Assembly: GCF_001761485.1 (NCBI RefSeq)
Contig: NC_090770.1
Span: 62,001-126,000 of the forward strand
Source of the DNA: Yarrowia lipolytica
Taxonomy: Eukaryota > Ascomycota > Dipodascomycetes > Dipodascales
Length of the DNA: 64,000 nt
Direction: 5' to 3'
In this document: positions 54,964 to 64,000 of the stretch, in pieces
Numbering within the stretch: position 1 is the first letter of the stretch
How the letters are laid out: each line of letters begins with the position of its first letter
Position numbers and translations under genes: made by a program
Notes under the pieces: generated by a model
The model's input: the letters and a program-made list of their open reading frames with translations, nothing else
Databases searched by the model: none
What the model was told of the DNA's origin: nothing

Positions 54964-57859
54964 TGTGGCGGTTCTTGTGGGTCTGGTGATGCGTGAATGT
55001 GTGGGTGTGTGTCTGTGTCTGTGAGATGGATGCGGGTGACGGAAGCTCTTGTGTCTACAGCGAGCTCGAGAGATGTGGTTATGGCGGAGTGGTGTGTGTG
55101 GGTCGACGTGTTTACACTGCGCTGACCACTGTGAACTTTGAGGGCCGAACCTTAATGTTTTCACCCAATCCCTGGCTTTTTCGCCGGTGCGGGCTACCTG
55201 AAAAGCGAGTCCCGGAGCGGTTTTATCGGGAATACGAGCCCGCCAGCGTTTTTCCTTGACCCCAAATAACCAAATTCGCCCTTTTCCCCGCCCCGATACC
55301 TTGATTTCCCCGTTTTGGCCCCCCATCCCCTCTCGTACTGCCGCTATCTTTAATGGCGATTATTACGATACGCCGCCCAAAACTTTTTTGACCGCGGCAG
55401 TCTCCTGATAACGGCAAAAGACGGTCTGACGGTGTCTAATACCGTCGCAAATCGAACCGGCAAGGCTCTGGAGCCAGGAAATGGCGCTTTTCGCCACCCT
55501 CAATGTCCAATAGTTGGTCTTGAGGGGGTTACCCGGTTGTCGACAGCAAGCTAGATTGCTACAACCTCGCGATCACGTGGTAAGCAAGATAATGGTTAGT
55601 AAGAGAATGGTTAGTAAGATGGTTAGTAAGGGTACAGTAATAGTTAATCAGTCGTGACAAGAGTTGGAATTTCCCTGGAATCAAAAAACCGAATAGATTG
55701 GACCGTGTCAGTTTAATGAGAGTGAGGTGATACAGTACGTGTAAGAGTATAGAACTGTCAATGGTTGATTGTACAGTACTGTTGTTACAAGTGTATGTTG
55801 CTGTGTTAACCGTTTATAAAATGGCGAAAAATGGAATAAAAGCGGAAATTGAAATAAAAGCGGAAATTGGAAGAAAAAACAGAGGATAAATGGTCGTATA
55901 CCACATATTTGCCTCTTTGTATTTTTATCTTCTTATTATTATTTTTTAATATCTTTCGCCTCCTTTTCAAAATTACTCCTTTCTGTCTGACCCCGCCATT
56001 TGAAGTTACCACCAGACTACGTACGAGGGATTAACTGTGCCATGACGTAATAGAAAGGTATAAATATGGGTTCGAATCCCGTATATCGCCCTTTGTTGGG
56101 GAATGGGTAAATGGGTAATCCATTAGGTGTGCCGCCGTATGTACTTGTACTTACGCAGATATCGTGTTTGTGGTACGTTTGGTGTCGTCGAACAGTGCCG
56201 ACGTGGACACATAGAGTCTGGAAGACATTGTTAAAGAAGAATTGATAACGGACTAAGACGGAGCTTTTTGGCCGAATAAATCGATGCACAAACACGGATC
56301 CAATCATCTACAGAGCTGGTTGGTTGTTGTAAAGCGTTTATTGATGTATGTACTGGATATACTGGATATACTGTACATTCACTTGTTTGCCCTTTTGATA
56401 TGTGCATATATTTATATATATACTGGATATATATACTGGATATACAAGTACATACTGTAACAGTACATACAGTACACTTGTTTGCCCTGTTGAAATGTGC
56501 AATAATGCAACGATACGGTAGCTCCTGAAATATTAGAAGGCAGCAGTTCCCGAGCGTCCAAAAACCACCGGATTTACCTCGACCCCTGCCTCGATCATAC
56601 TGTGCATTCTTCTCCGCAATCGTAGATTGCAGACTGGACAAGAGTAGAGCTGCTGGACTTTGAGATGAAACAAACACTTGTGGAATAGCTCCATCAAGTG
56701 TCTCGTGGTCCATTTCGCATCTTTCGCTTCTTTTGCAACTTTCCATCTTGTTCTCGATACGTCCAGACAACCCGGCCTCACCCCATTTCCGATATTGTAG
56801 GGTTATCAATCTCGCCCTCGAGTTGGAAATCGATCTGTATCTGCAATGAGGAAACATTCAGCGTACAATGAATGTTCAGGGAAGTCCATTGAAAGTGCGG
56901 TATGGCAGTATTCAGTACGCATGAGTATGAGTGAGCACGAGATATCAATGTAGTGTCCGATACTAACAAGATCAATCCACTTAGACGAACAGTGCCAGTA
57001 ACAGTAGTTTCCGAAACAGTGGGCTTCAGAGCTTGCCGAAAACCAGTACTCGGTGACTGATTGATATAGAGCCACAATGTAGACGGAGATGGCCAAAGAA
57101 ACATTCAGAAAACGGGTGGACTGCTCTAGGACTCACTTGGGCCCACCTAAGACGTTGGAACAGTGTACTTGTAGTATTCTTGCTCCCGGCTGGGGCAGTG
57201 AGTACTTGTACAAACGAGACGAGTACGGCGAAGACCTACTATAGGTACAATACTGGCACCACTGTTGTTTCTTGTTCAGATCATCTGAGACAGGAGACAT
57301 CAGGAGGTCTAAGAGGTCTAAACGAGACCTACAGGAGACCTGAAACACCTAATCACACCTGAAACATCTCAACACCACCACAATCACACCCTATCAGACC
57401 TGAAACACATTAATAACACCTCAAACACATCCAATAACACTCGGTAGCTCCCTATGAATCCTTTAATAATCTCTAAGAATACCATCCTCTGACCACGGAG
57501 GTTCAAACACCCAACTCTCCCATCCACACCCACTCTTGTCAGGGGTGGGGGGATGTGGGGGTACGCGAGGCCCGCTGGGGTGGCGGGTGCGGGGCGCGCG
57601 CGGTGATGATTAGTAAGCAGTACACACGCGACAAACACACGTGCACGTGATTAAATACACCCACGTAATTGGACACGTGACGACTTCAGTGACCACCCCC
57701 TTCTCCTTACTAACAAAGTTGCACGGCGTGTGAAAGTTGGAGTGGGTTTTTAATTTAAGCGTTTCGTGACATTGCCAGTTTCGACACGTTGAACGAACAC
57801 GACGTGAAAAAAAACAACCCCCCGCCTGAAAAAAACCTGATCGCGAAAACAACCGGAAA
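54964..57859. other. Long divergent region between PP2A and YND1 (2.9 kb)
   Basis: It contains CACGTG at 55574, 57638, 57644 and 57674, an isolated B-box (56069-56079), a 27-bp direct repeat pair (56380-56406 and 56476-56502) within a TACTGGATA-rich stretch, and a minus-strand coding-like stretch with CPxC (56533-56781). No gene is firmly supported. Confidence 0.55.
56380..56502. repeat. Direct repeat pair, 27 bp, 96 bp apart
   Basis: CACTTGTTTGCCCTTTTGAT (56380 on) recurs at 56476 as CACTTGTTTGCCCTGTTGAA, both followed by ATGTGCA. The interval is filled with ATATACTGGATA units. Confidence 0.8.
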
Positions 57860-60118
57860 ATGAGAGTTGAACAGCTGTGGAAACGCGACTCGGACGACGA
57901 CTCGGATGACGACGATAATACGGTGGTGCAGGGCCCTTCCACCGACGACAACGGAGTGCCCTACAACTACCTGACCATCATCGACGCCGGCTCCTCGGGG
58001 TCTCGAGTGCACATTTTCAACTGGTTGAGCTCTCGAGAGGCTTCGTCGGGGGCGGAAAAAAGACAAGACACAAACGACAAGAACCGAAGCAAACAAAAGG
58101 GCGCCAAGGGCGGCGCGGAGCTGCATCTGCTCAAGATGCTGGAGGTGAAACAAGACCCTTCGTGGTACAAGAAGATTGATGGGGGCATGGACTCGTACGT
58201 CAAGGACCCGACCAAGGTGGGCAAGAAGCATCTCAAAAAGCTGCTGAAACACGCCGCCAAAGCCATTCCGGACGACCAGATCGCACGAACCCCCATCTAC
58301 GTGCATGCCACGGGCGGAATGCGCAACCTCGGCAAACAGGACCAACTAGCTATTATCGACAACGTGTGTGGATACATTTCGGACAAGTCCAACTTCTGGC
58401 TGCCCGATTGCCGAACTCACGTGCGAGTCATCGAGGGCGGAGAAGAGGGTCTGTACGGCTGGATCGCCGCCAACTACCTGATCGGAGCTCTGGATGATCC
58501 CTCAAACCACGACCACGGCAAGGACCACTCCACCTACGGCATCCTGGACATGGGAGGAGCGTCCATGGAGGTGGCATTCGAGCCCGTCAAGGGATCGGGC
58601 GAGGGAGGAGCTGCCACCGACGATACCTCCTACACTCTTCATCTGGAGGGCAACTACGACATTCACACCCAGAGCTTCCAGGGATACGGCGTCAAAATGG
58701 CCCATCTGGCCTACCTGCAGGCCCTGGCGTCGCAAAGTGCCCAGGAGGGTGACAAGGACGTCAAGATCGACGACCCCTGCGCCCCCAAGGGCTACCGACG
58801 AGACCTCAAGCTCGCCGACGGCACCAAAATCGAAACCACCGGATCCGGACTGGTCGAACAGTGCGAAAAGTTCCTCAAGGTGCTGGCAAAGGACCAGTGT
58901 CGAACAGCCGCTGCCAGGTCACGTGATCTCGACGGCGAGGAGCCGCCGCGGGGCTGTCTTTTGGACAATTCGCCCCTAGACAATCTTGACATTCACCATT
59001 TTATTGGTGTTTCCAAGTACCATGACATTATCACTTCTCCTGCTCTTGGTCTTGACGATGGGTCCAAGTACGACCATGACAAGTTCAAGCATGCTGTGAA
59101 CGACTTTTGTGAAGACGACTGGGACGATATTGTCGAGGAGCATCACGATGTGTCTGAGAAGCATCTTTCCAATCTGTGTTTCCGGGGAAAGTGGCTGGAT
59201 GCTGTTCTGGAGGAGGGCTTTGGTTTTGTGGGGTCTTCTGAGAAGAACGAGGACGAGGACGAGGACGAGGGCAACGGTGGCCAAGAGGACGTCAAGGAGG
59301 ACGCCAAGGAGGTTGAGGAGGCTCCCAAGAAGCCTAAGCGACCCTCTCGGCCACCCTCGGCTATTGTCGGGTTTGTAAAGGGGTCTGGTAACAAGAAGCC
59401 CGAAGACAAGGAGGATGATAAGGCGGTTGACGGGAAGAAGGAAGAGGAAGAGGACAAGGACGCCGAGGACAAGACCAAACTGTCGTCAATGTCCCAGGCT
59501 TCGGTATCGCACAACGACAAGATGGTGTACAATTCTCTGGACAAGATCAACAATGTGATGGTGCGAGATACTCTTCTTGGAAGAGACACGACCTATCTCG
59601 ATCCCTTCCAGTCTGCGGATCTCATCCAGGGCCGTCAGTACTCTTGGCCTCTGGGTCGGGCTGTTCTCTACGCCTCTGCCGAGAACCAGGAAATGAACAT
59701 TGTGGGCTACGAATACAACCACGAAACCGTGCCTGGAAAGGTGGAGATCAACGGAGCCGAGCAGAACGTGGAGTGGAAGCGGCCTCAGTACAAGCGAGGA
59801 GAGGTACCTACCGACAACAAGACGGGGGACAAGGAAGGCTCGTCGGACTGGCACGAGATTATCGAGGACCATGGAGGAGACCGAGTTTGGGGGTCGGTGG
59901 CGTTCCTGTTGATTCTGGTGATTGCTGTCTATCTACTTCTTGGTAAGACCCGACGCCAGCTGATTTTCCAGTCGGTGTCTTCTCGAATCTGGAAGCGTCG
60001 AGGCGGTGGACCTGCTCGAGGCGGAGCTCGACAACCCTACCGACCGATTGACGAGGACATTGAACTCGGTGATGTCGAGACCGAGTTCGAGGTGCATTCC
60101 GACGACGAGCGACTTTGA
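57860..60118 (+). CDS. YND1: Golgi apyrase (GDA1/CD39 NTPase family)
   Basis: The 752-residue protein starts at the ATG at 57860. The apyrase-conserved regions appear in order: ACR1 TIIDAGSSGSRVHIFNW (about 39), ACR2 HATGGMR, ACR3 GEEGLYGWIAANYL, ACR4 YGILDMGGASMEVAF, and SFQGYGVKMA. A charged Glu/Lys/Asp insert (about 455-545) precedes one C-terminal transmembrane helix (about 676-696, VAFLLILVIAVYLLLG) and a cytosolic tail. There is no N-terminal signal, as in yeast Ynd1. The enzyme hydrolyses GDP and UDP produced by glycosyltransferases in the Golgi lumen, allowing nucleotide-sugar exchange. It is longer than yeast Ynd1 mainly because of the acidic insert and an acidic N-terminus. Confidence 0.93.
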   Translation: MRVEQLWKRDSDDDSDDDDNTVVQGPSTDDNGVPYNYLTIIDAGSSGSRVHIFNWLSSREASSGAEKRQDTNDKNRSKQKGAKGGAELHLLKMLEVKQDPSWYKKIDGGMDSYVKDPTKVGKKHLKKLLKHAAKAIPDDQIARTPIYVHATGGMRNLGKQDQLAIIDNVCGYISDKSNFWLPDCRTHVRVIEGGEEGLYGWIAANYLIGALDDPSNHDHGKDHSTYGILDMGGASMEVAFEPVKGSGEGGAATDDTSYTLHLEGNYDIHTQSFQGYGVKMAHLAYLQALASQSAQEGDKDVKIDDPCAPKGYRRDLKLADGTKIETTGSGLVEQCEKFLKVLAKDQCRTAAARSRDLDGEEPPRGCLLDNSPLDNLDIHHFIGVSKYHDIITSPALGLDDGSKYDHDKFKHAVNDFCEDDWDDIVEEHHDVSEKHLSNLCFRGKWLDAVLEEGFGFVGSSEKNEDEDEDEGNGGQEDVKEDAKEVEEAPKKPKRPSRPPSAIVGFVKGSGNKKPEDKEDDKAVDGKKEEEEDKDAEDKTKLSSMSQASVSHNDKMVYNSLDKINNVMVRDTLLGRDTTYLDPFQSADLIQGRQYSWPLGRAVLYASAENQEMNIVGYEYNHETVPGKVEINGAEQNVEWKRPQYKRGEVPTDNKTGDKEGSSDWHEIIEDHGGDRVWGSVAFLLILVIAVYLLLGKTRRQLIFQSVSSRIWKRRGGGPARGGARQPYRPIDEDIELGDVETEFEVHSDDERL

Positions 60119-61726
60119 CATTCATAGGTATAAGACATGTAAGGATGGGTTTGTTCCATTGTAGGGAGGAGAGAGGGTGATTAGTGAGATGAGTACACTC
60201 GTACATACTCCACGTTCGGGAACAGACTTAGATCGAACTGTATCGAAAGGTCAATTGTATCAACCATGGAATTGGTTGCACACCAAGATCTGCACAATCG
60301 GGTGTTAGCGCGAAATCTCAACGCTCGTCTTTCGATGGTTTTTGAGTGGCACTGGGGTAGGTATACCTACCCCTTTGTAAAAAATGTAGTGAATTTTCTG
60401 CTGTTTTTGCTCCATTGAAGGACGAGAGATGTTTCCATCAGAATTTGGACGACTCTCAGAACTGTTGGATGATCAGGACAGGTTATGATTCTTGTCGAGT
60501 CACATGGACATTGATAATCGCATAATGTACCCATAAGACGAGTTTTCGCGGTATCCATTTGGTTGTTTACTTGCCTATTTGATTGTTTACTCGGAGTACT
60601 GTACATACTATACCACTGTATACTGCACTCGAACTATGACGGTTCGATAAATGTCGCGAAAAATACCACCCAGAGTTTCTGAAAACATATAATGCAGTTT
60701 TAGAACATCTAATAATCATTGACCGTCTTTTCCACGATCTCTGGCCTTAGATTAACCACCAACATGACAAGGGAACTACTCAGGCGCATACTCTGAAGAA
60801 GATGGGGGGTGGTGATTCGGCTCATGTAAAAACTGGTAGCTACAAGTAAAGTGTACTCCACAGTATCGCCATACGGGTAGCTCCGGTAAACACTCCTAAC
60901 TGGATCAAGTCCTCTCGAAAACTGGTGGGCTCGACTAAGTACGTCAAAAATACTGCACTTGTACTTACTCACGCAAGAAATATAACCGATAGATCCGGGT
61001 ACACTTTACCCAGTCTGTCAAACAGATTGCTAGGTCTTGGAAAATGTGGTCGTGACTCCATTGAGTCTCTTATTATTCCCTTTGACAAGGGGGCAGAATA
61101 GACCAACCATCTTACAAGACTCGAATATCGCTGTACTGTAGTCATAATTGGGCTATTATTACTCATCTTGTACTCGTACTCATAGTGCAATTAGTCACCA
61201 TCTCAATATGGAGATGTACTTCTGGCTTTTGCGTCGATAATGCAGGACCAGAAGAGATGAAAACTTTAGTGCGAGAGAGTACTCGTATAAGCAGAAGCAC
61301 AAGCCAGAATTCTTCTCTCCACTCGTGTTCAAGTAGTGCTGTTTCCCGATTGCCTTGCCATCCCACCTCATTTTCACTTACTAACAAAGATGGGCGTCAT
61401 AGGAACTAGCTACTATCAGAAGTAGGACTAGTCATAGAGGGGTGGTATTGTACCTGAGGAGCTGTGCGTGTGACTGCCGTATTCCGAGGCTGTCGGTGTT
61501 TCAAAGTCGGCCAGAGTCTCGCAGGGTGTGCCCCGGAAACCCCGTGTCTACTGGCGAATTACGTCTTTTGACACGACACAACCAGTCAGCTTCACTGCAA
61601 CCTGCAGTCACCCTCTGCATTCCAAAAGAGAATATTGATCGCATCGAGACGAAACATGTATGTATTGGTCTTGGTGATGGATGTTGGAGGTATGCCAGGG
61701 GAACTGGAAGAGAGTAGCAGGAAGAT

Positions 61727-61800
61727 AGAGCCCGAAGATGAGCAGAGCCCGAAGATGAGCAGAGCCCGAAGATGAGCAGAGCCCGAAGATGAGCAGAGTT
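61727..61800. repeat. Minisatellite, 17-bp unit, 4-5 copies
   Basis: AGAGCCCGAAGATGAGC is repeated four times exactly, followed by a diverged copy. Confidence 0.92.
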
Positions 61801-61873
61801 CGAAGAAGGAATGTTGTTGAGGAAATGGGCGAGGATTAATGATGAAAAGTGAGAGGCGGTCGAAGTATTGCCA

Positions 61874-61918
61874 GTCAGGGTGTTGCCGGTCAGAGTGTTG
61901 CCGGTCAGAGTGTTGCCC
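61874..61918. repeat. Minisatellite, 15-bp unit, 3 copies
   Basis: GTCAGAGTGTTGCCG, first copy with GGG in place of GAG. Confidence 0.92.
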
Positions 61919-62497
61919 CCCAAAGACAACATGTTGATTATTTTCATGATGAGACCATCTATTGACATGACCCAAACCCCCTTGTAACCCATCTCTATGT
62001 TCATTACAGCGCTGCACATACTGTAGGTAATGGTTGTAAGATCGATGGATACCGCTGGCGAGGTGTTGAGAGAGATGATTAGTATAGTCAAGTGTATACG
62101 TTACATTCTTGTCTTGTGATTAACCACTTACAACCCACTCCCTGCCCTGTGGATATCAGATGGTACTGTACATGAATAAAACCACTGTCGAGTGATTTGT
62201 AGTATCATCCAATCATTTGACAACACCAGATGTACACAGTATCATACATTCAAGAGATCAAATCCATCGCTGGTGACCAGTCTTCGTGTGGCCGATAACT
62301 AGCAAGCCAGCGAGACATCAGTGGTTCATATCACATTAGCATCAGATGTTCCCATTCATCACCTTGGTCATCTCTTGACCGTCTATTCCACCTATCTTCG
62401 CATCCATTTCTCCCGAGGCCCTGTCTTGGCACTATCTGGCATTAGCCTGCATCCAAGGGTGCACTCAGGATTGCAGTAGTGCGGGCTAGTTCGGCGT

Positions 62498-62950
62498 CTA
62501 GTCTACTGGTCTCGAAAGAAGCAGAATGGGATAGGCGCGACCCTGGTCATCCAGCTCGTTTCGACTGTACTGTTTAAAGCCCATTTTTGCGTAGAATTGC
62601 GCCGCCCGGGGGTTCTGTTCGTTGACGTCAACCAGAACCGCAGTATGGCCTTTCTGCCTCGCCTGTTCCACCACTCTTTGTACGAGCTGAGACCCGATTC
62701 CCGACCCGAAGCATTCTGGATCCACAAACAACGCCTCCATGTGTGTCTGGGTGTCTGTTTCCGAAACAAGAACAAAGGCCTTGATGGTGCCAGAGTCGTC
62801 TCTGTGCAATATGAAGTCGTCCTGGTGGAAGAATCGACTGACCGTCAGCTGTTGATCGATCTCATCGATCTCTGCTGGGCTCAGAAACTCGTGAGATGCT
62901 TCCACCGATCTTCTCCATACTCTGTGGATTTGTTCTTCGGGTGTCGTCAT
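62498..62950 (-). CDS. GNAT N-acetyltransferase, bacterial YjaB-like
   Basis: The 150-residue protein starts at the ATG at 62950. It is a compact single-domain GNAT. The N-terminal VWRRSVEASHEFLSPAEI, the MEALFVDPE strand, the acetyl-CoA loop FGSGIGSQL (81-89), VDVNEQNPRAAQFYAKMGF (108-126) and the closing NELDDQGRAYPILLL match, block for block, what I recall of E. coli YjaB. The Q/R that normally opens the Q/RxxGxG loop is Phe81 here. The acceptor substrate is unknown. It is intronless, at the end of a gene-poor stretch; origin by transfer from bacteria is possible but unproven. Confidence 0.88.
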   Translation of the reverse strand: MTTPEEQIHRVWRRSVEASHEFLSPAEIDEIDQQLTVSRFFHQDDFILHRDDSGTIKAFVLVSETDTQTHMEALFVDPECFGSGIGSQLVQRVVEQARQKGHTAVLVDVNEQNPRAAQFYAKMGFKQYSRNELDDQGRAYPILLLSRPVD

Positions 62951-63101
62951 GAAAAGAGGAAGAAGGGGTACTGAAGAAGAAAAGGGCTAATAAAAGAATT
63001 AGTTGATTGTTCGTGATGAAAATGGAGGAGTTCTGGAAGATGGTGGAGAGCATAGATTCCAAGTTGGGTTGGTTAGGGCGAGACTGGGAGACGAGGGCGC
63101 G

Positions 63102-63212
63102 TTGGGAGACATCAAGGCCATCTCTTGCGCGACATTCAGTCGAACTAGCCATTAGTCTTACATTGGAGACACCAAGACCCTCTCTTGAGCGACACTCAGT
63201 CGAACGAGCCAT
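63102..63212. repeat. Imperfect tandem duplication, 60-bp period
   Basis: GGAGACATCAAGGCCATCTC (63105 on) recurs 60 bp later as GGAGACACCAAGACCCTCTC. The copies remain alignable through TCAGTCGAACKAGCCAT. Confidence 0.88.
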
Positions 63213-63335
63213 TTGGCCTGACAAGAAGTGTGATCTTTGTGGCAACACCAAAAACTCCAGTTAGTCGCAATTACGACTTAATCGGCCATACAGTGAATAC
63301 GTCCATCTTTAAGGGAAACTTGATCACCTGTTGTG

Positions 63336-63338
<3 letters not shown>

Positions 63339-63369
<31 letters not shown>
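63339..63369. repeat. Poly(A) run of 31
   Basis: An uninterrupted A31 followed by GGCGC. Confidence 0.95.
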
Positions 63370-63372
<3 letters not shown>

Positions 63373-64000
63373 GCTTGACTGCAATCGGACTGCCCTCGCG
63401 GTCCTCGGATTGCTATCGGACTGCCCTCACGGCCCTTGAGGTGTCTTCCAGATGTCTGATACGTTGGATCGGTTGGAGCGTTAGCTGAGAGTCATCATCT
63501 TTCACCTTCCGCCATCACCTCGTCACATTGCTGGACGCATCTGGCTAAGTCAACAGCAGGAAATCACACGCAAAAGTGTTACAGTACTGTACCACGGTTC
63601 AATTGCCTCCATACTCACCAACCCCATGATCGTGCTGTCCGCCTGCATGGTTCACGCCTATGGTGCGGAGTCCGAAACCGTTGCATTCCGCATACCAACC
63701 ACAGAACACGTTTCTGCTCCTGGAATGTGGCGCCAGGCGCGCCGGCACAAAGACCGCCCAGCACGCCCCGGACGGGTTACCCCCGACTCACCCTAGGACC
63801 GACTAAAAATAGCTCCTCTCGCCACCGTCGGTAACCTGATAACCCCAAGGGTGATGGGCGTCGCCCCCTTCCGGGTCTTTAACCACTGCCAGATGATAAG
63901 CTTGAAGGTTAGTTGGTGCCGTGCACAGAAGCTCCGAAGAAAAATCGAAGAAAAATCGAAGAAAAAAAAGTAAAAAAAAAAATTAAAAAAAAAATTAAGT

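Larger units (their letters stand above)
60119..62497. other. Intergenic region with minisatellites (2.4 kb)
   Basis: A 17-bp repeat (61727-61800) and a 15-bp repeat (61874-61918) lie close together. The 196-codon minus-strand frame crossing them (61501-62091) looks like chance. No gene is supported. Confidence 0.6.
62951..64000. other. Repeat-rich spacer at window end
   Basis: It holds a 60-bp tandem duplication (63102-63212), a 31-A run (63339-63369), a duplicated CGGACTGCCCTC block (about 63386-63440) and an A-rich end. No gene is supported. Confidence 0.6.

Noticed and set aside
55000-55326. N-terminal extension of the PP2A frame
   Set aside because: It is open but promoter-like, rich in Arg/His, and absent from PP2A; the ATG at 54963 fits the family.
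56231-56857. 208-codon minus-strand frame
   Set aside because: It crosses low-complexity TATA-type repeats and lacks a convincing start.
61501-62091. 196-codon minus-strand frame
   Set aside because: It runs through two minisatellites, which supply much of its length.

Overview
The window reads as nuclear DNA of a budding yeast close to Yarrowia lipolytica. This is inferred from several signs. Genes are G/C-rich and mostly intronless, and they are separated by long A/T-rich spacers. The two introns I can place both start GTGAGT and end with a branch site fused to the acceptor (CTAAC followed directly by CTAG or CCAG). There is one tRNA gene with a short intron, and the gene set is that of an ascomycete yeast. 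No bacterial, phage, CRISPR or rRNA features are visible.

Layout, left to right: the 3' part of a haspin kinase (+); an MFS drug/polyamine-type transporter (-); an F-box-like orphan (+); a GPI-anchored Ser/Thr-rich wall protein (-); the ribosome-associated J protein ZUO1 (-); cohesin SMC3 with a 5-codon first exon (-); a protein N-terminal methyltransferase (+); a disordered protein (-); a Mid2-like single-pass wall sensor (+); a small orphan (+); tRNA-Lys(CUU) (-); the CDK inhibitor PHO81, whose start codon is assembled by splicing (+); the phosducin-like protein PLP1 (-); a small Cys-motif reading frame (+); translation factor eIF5B/FUN12 (-); a decayed gag-like retroelement fossil; RTC4 (+); an aldo/keto reductase (-); an allantoate-permease-type MFS transporter (-); PP2A catalytic subunit (-); Golgi apyrase YND1 (+); and a GNAT acetyltransferase that resembles bacterial YjaB (-).

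Most genes are unrelated housekeeping functions, so no operon-like logic is expected. Loose themes are translation (ZUO1, FUN12, tRNA-Lys, the methyltransferase whose yeast relatives modify ribosomal proteins), mitosis (haspin, SMC3, PP2A), the cell surface (GPI protein, Mid2-like sensor) and phosphate signalling (PHO81).

The more unusual material is regulatory or intergenic. It includes three TTAYGTAAT-type bZIP sites at about 30-bp spacing upstream of the aldo/keto reductase, many CACGTG palindromes (three upstream of PHO81, two inside the SMC3 intron), short minisatellites with 10-19 bp units, recurrent ACTTGTA motifs, isolated tRNA B-box-like sequences, a diverged dispersed repeat shared by two spacers 35 kb apart, and a dibasic-flanked heptapeptide in the GPI protein. 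I saw no clearly new multi-gene system.
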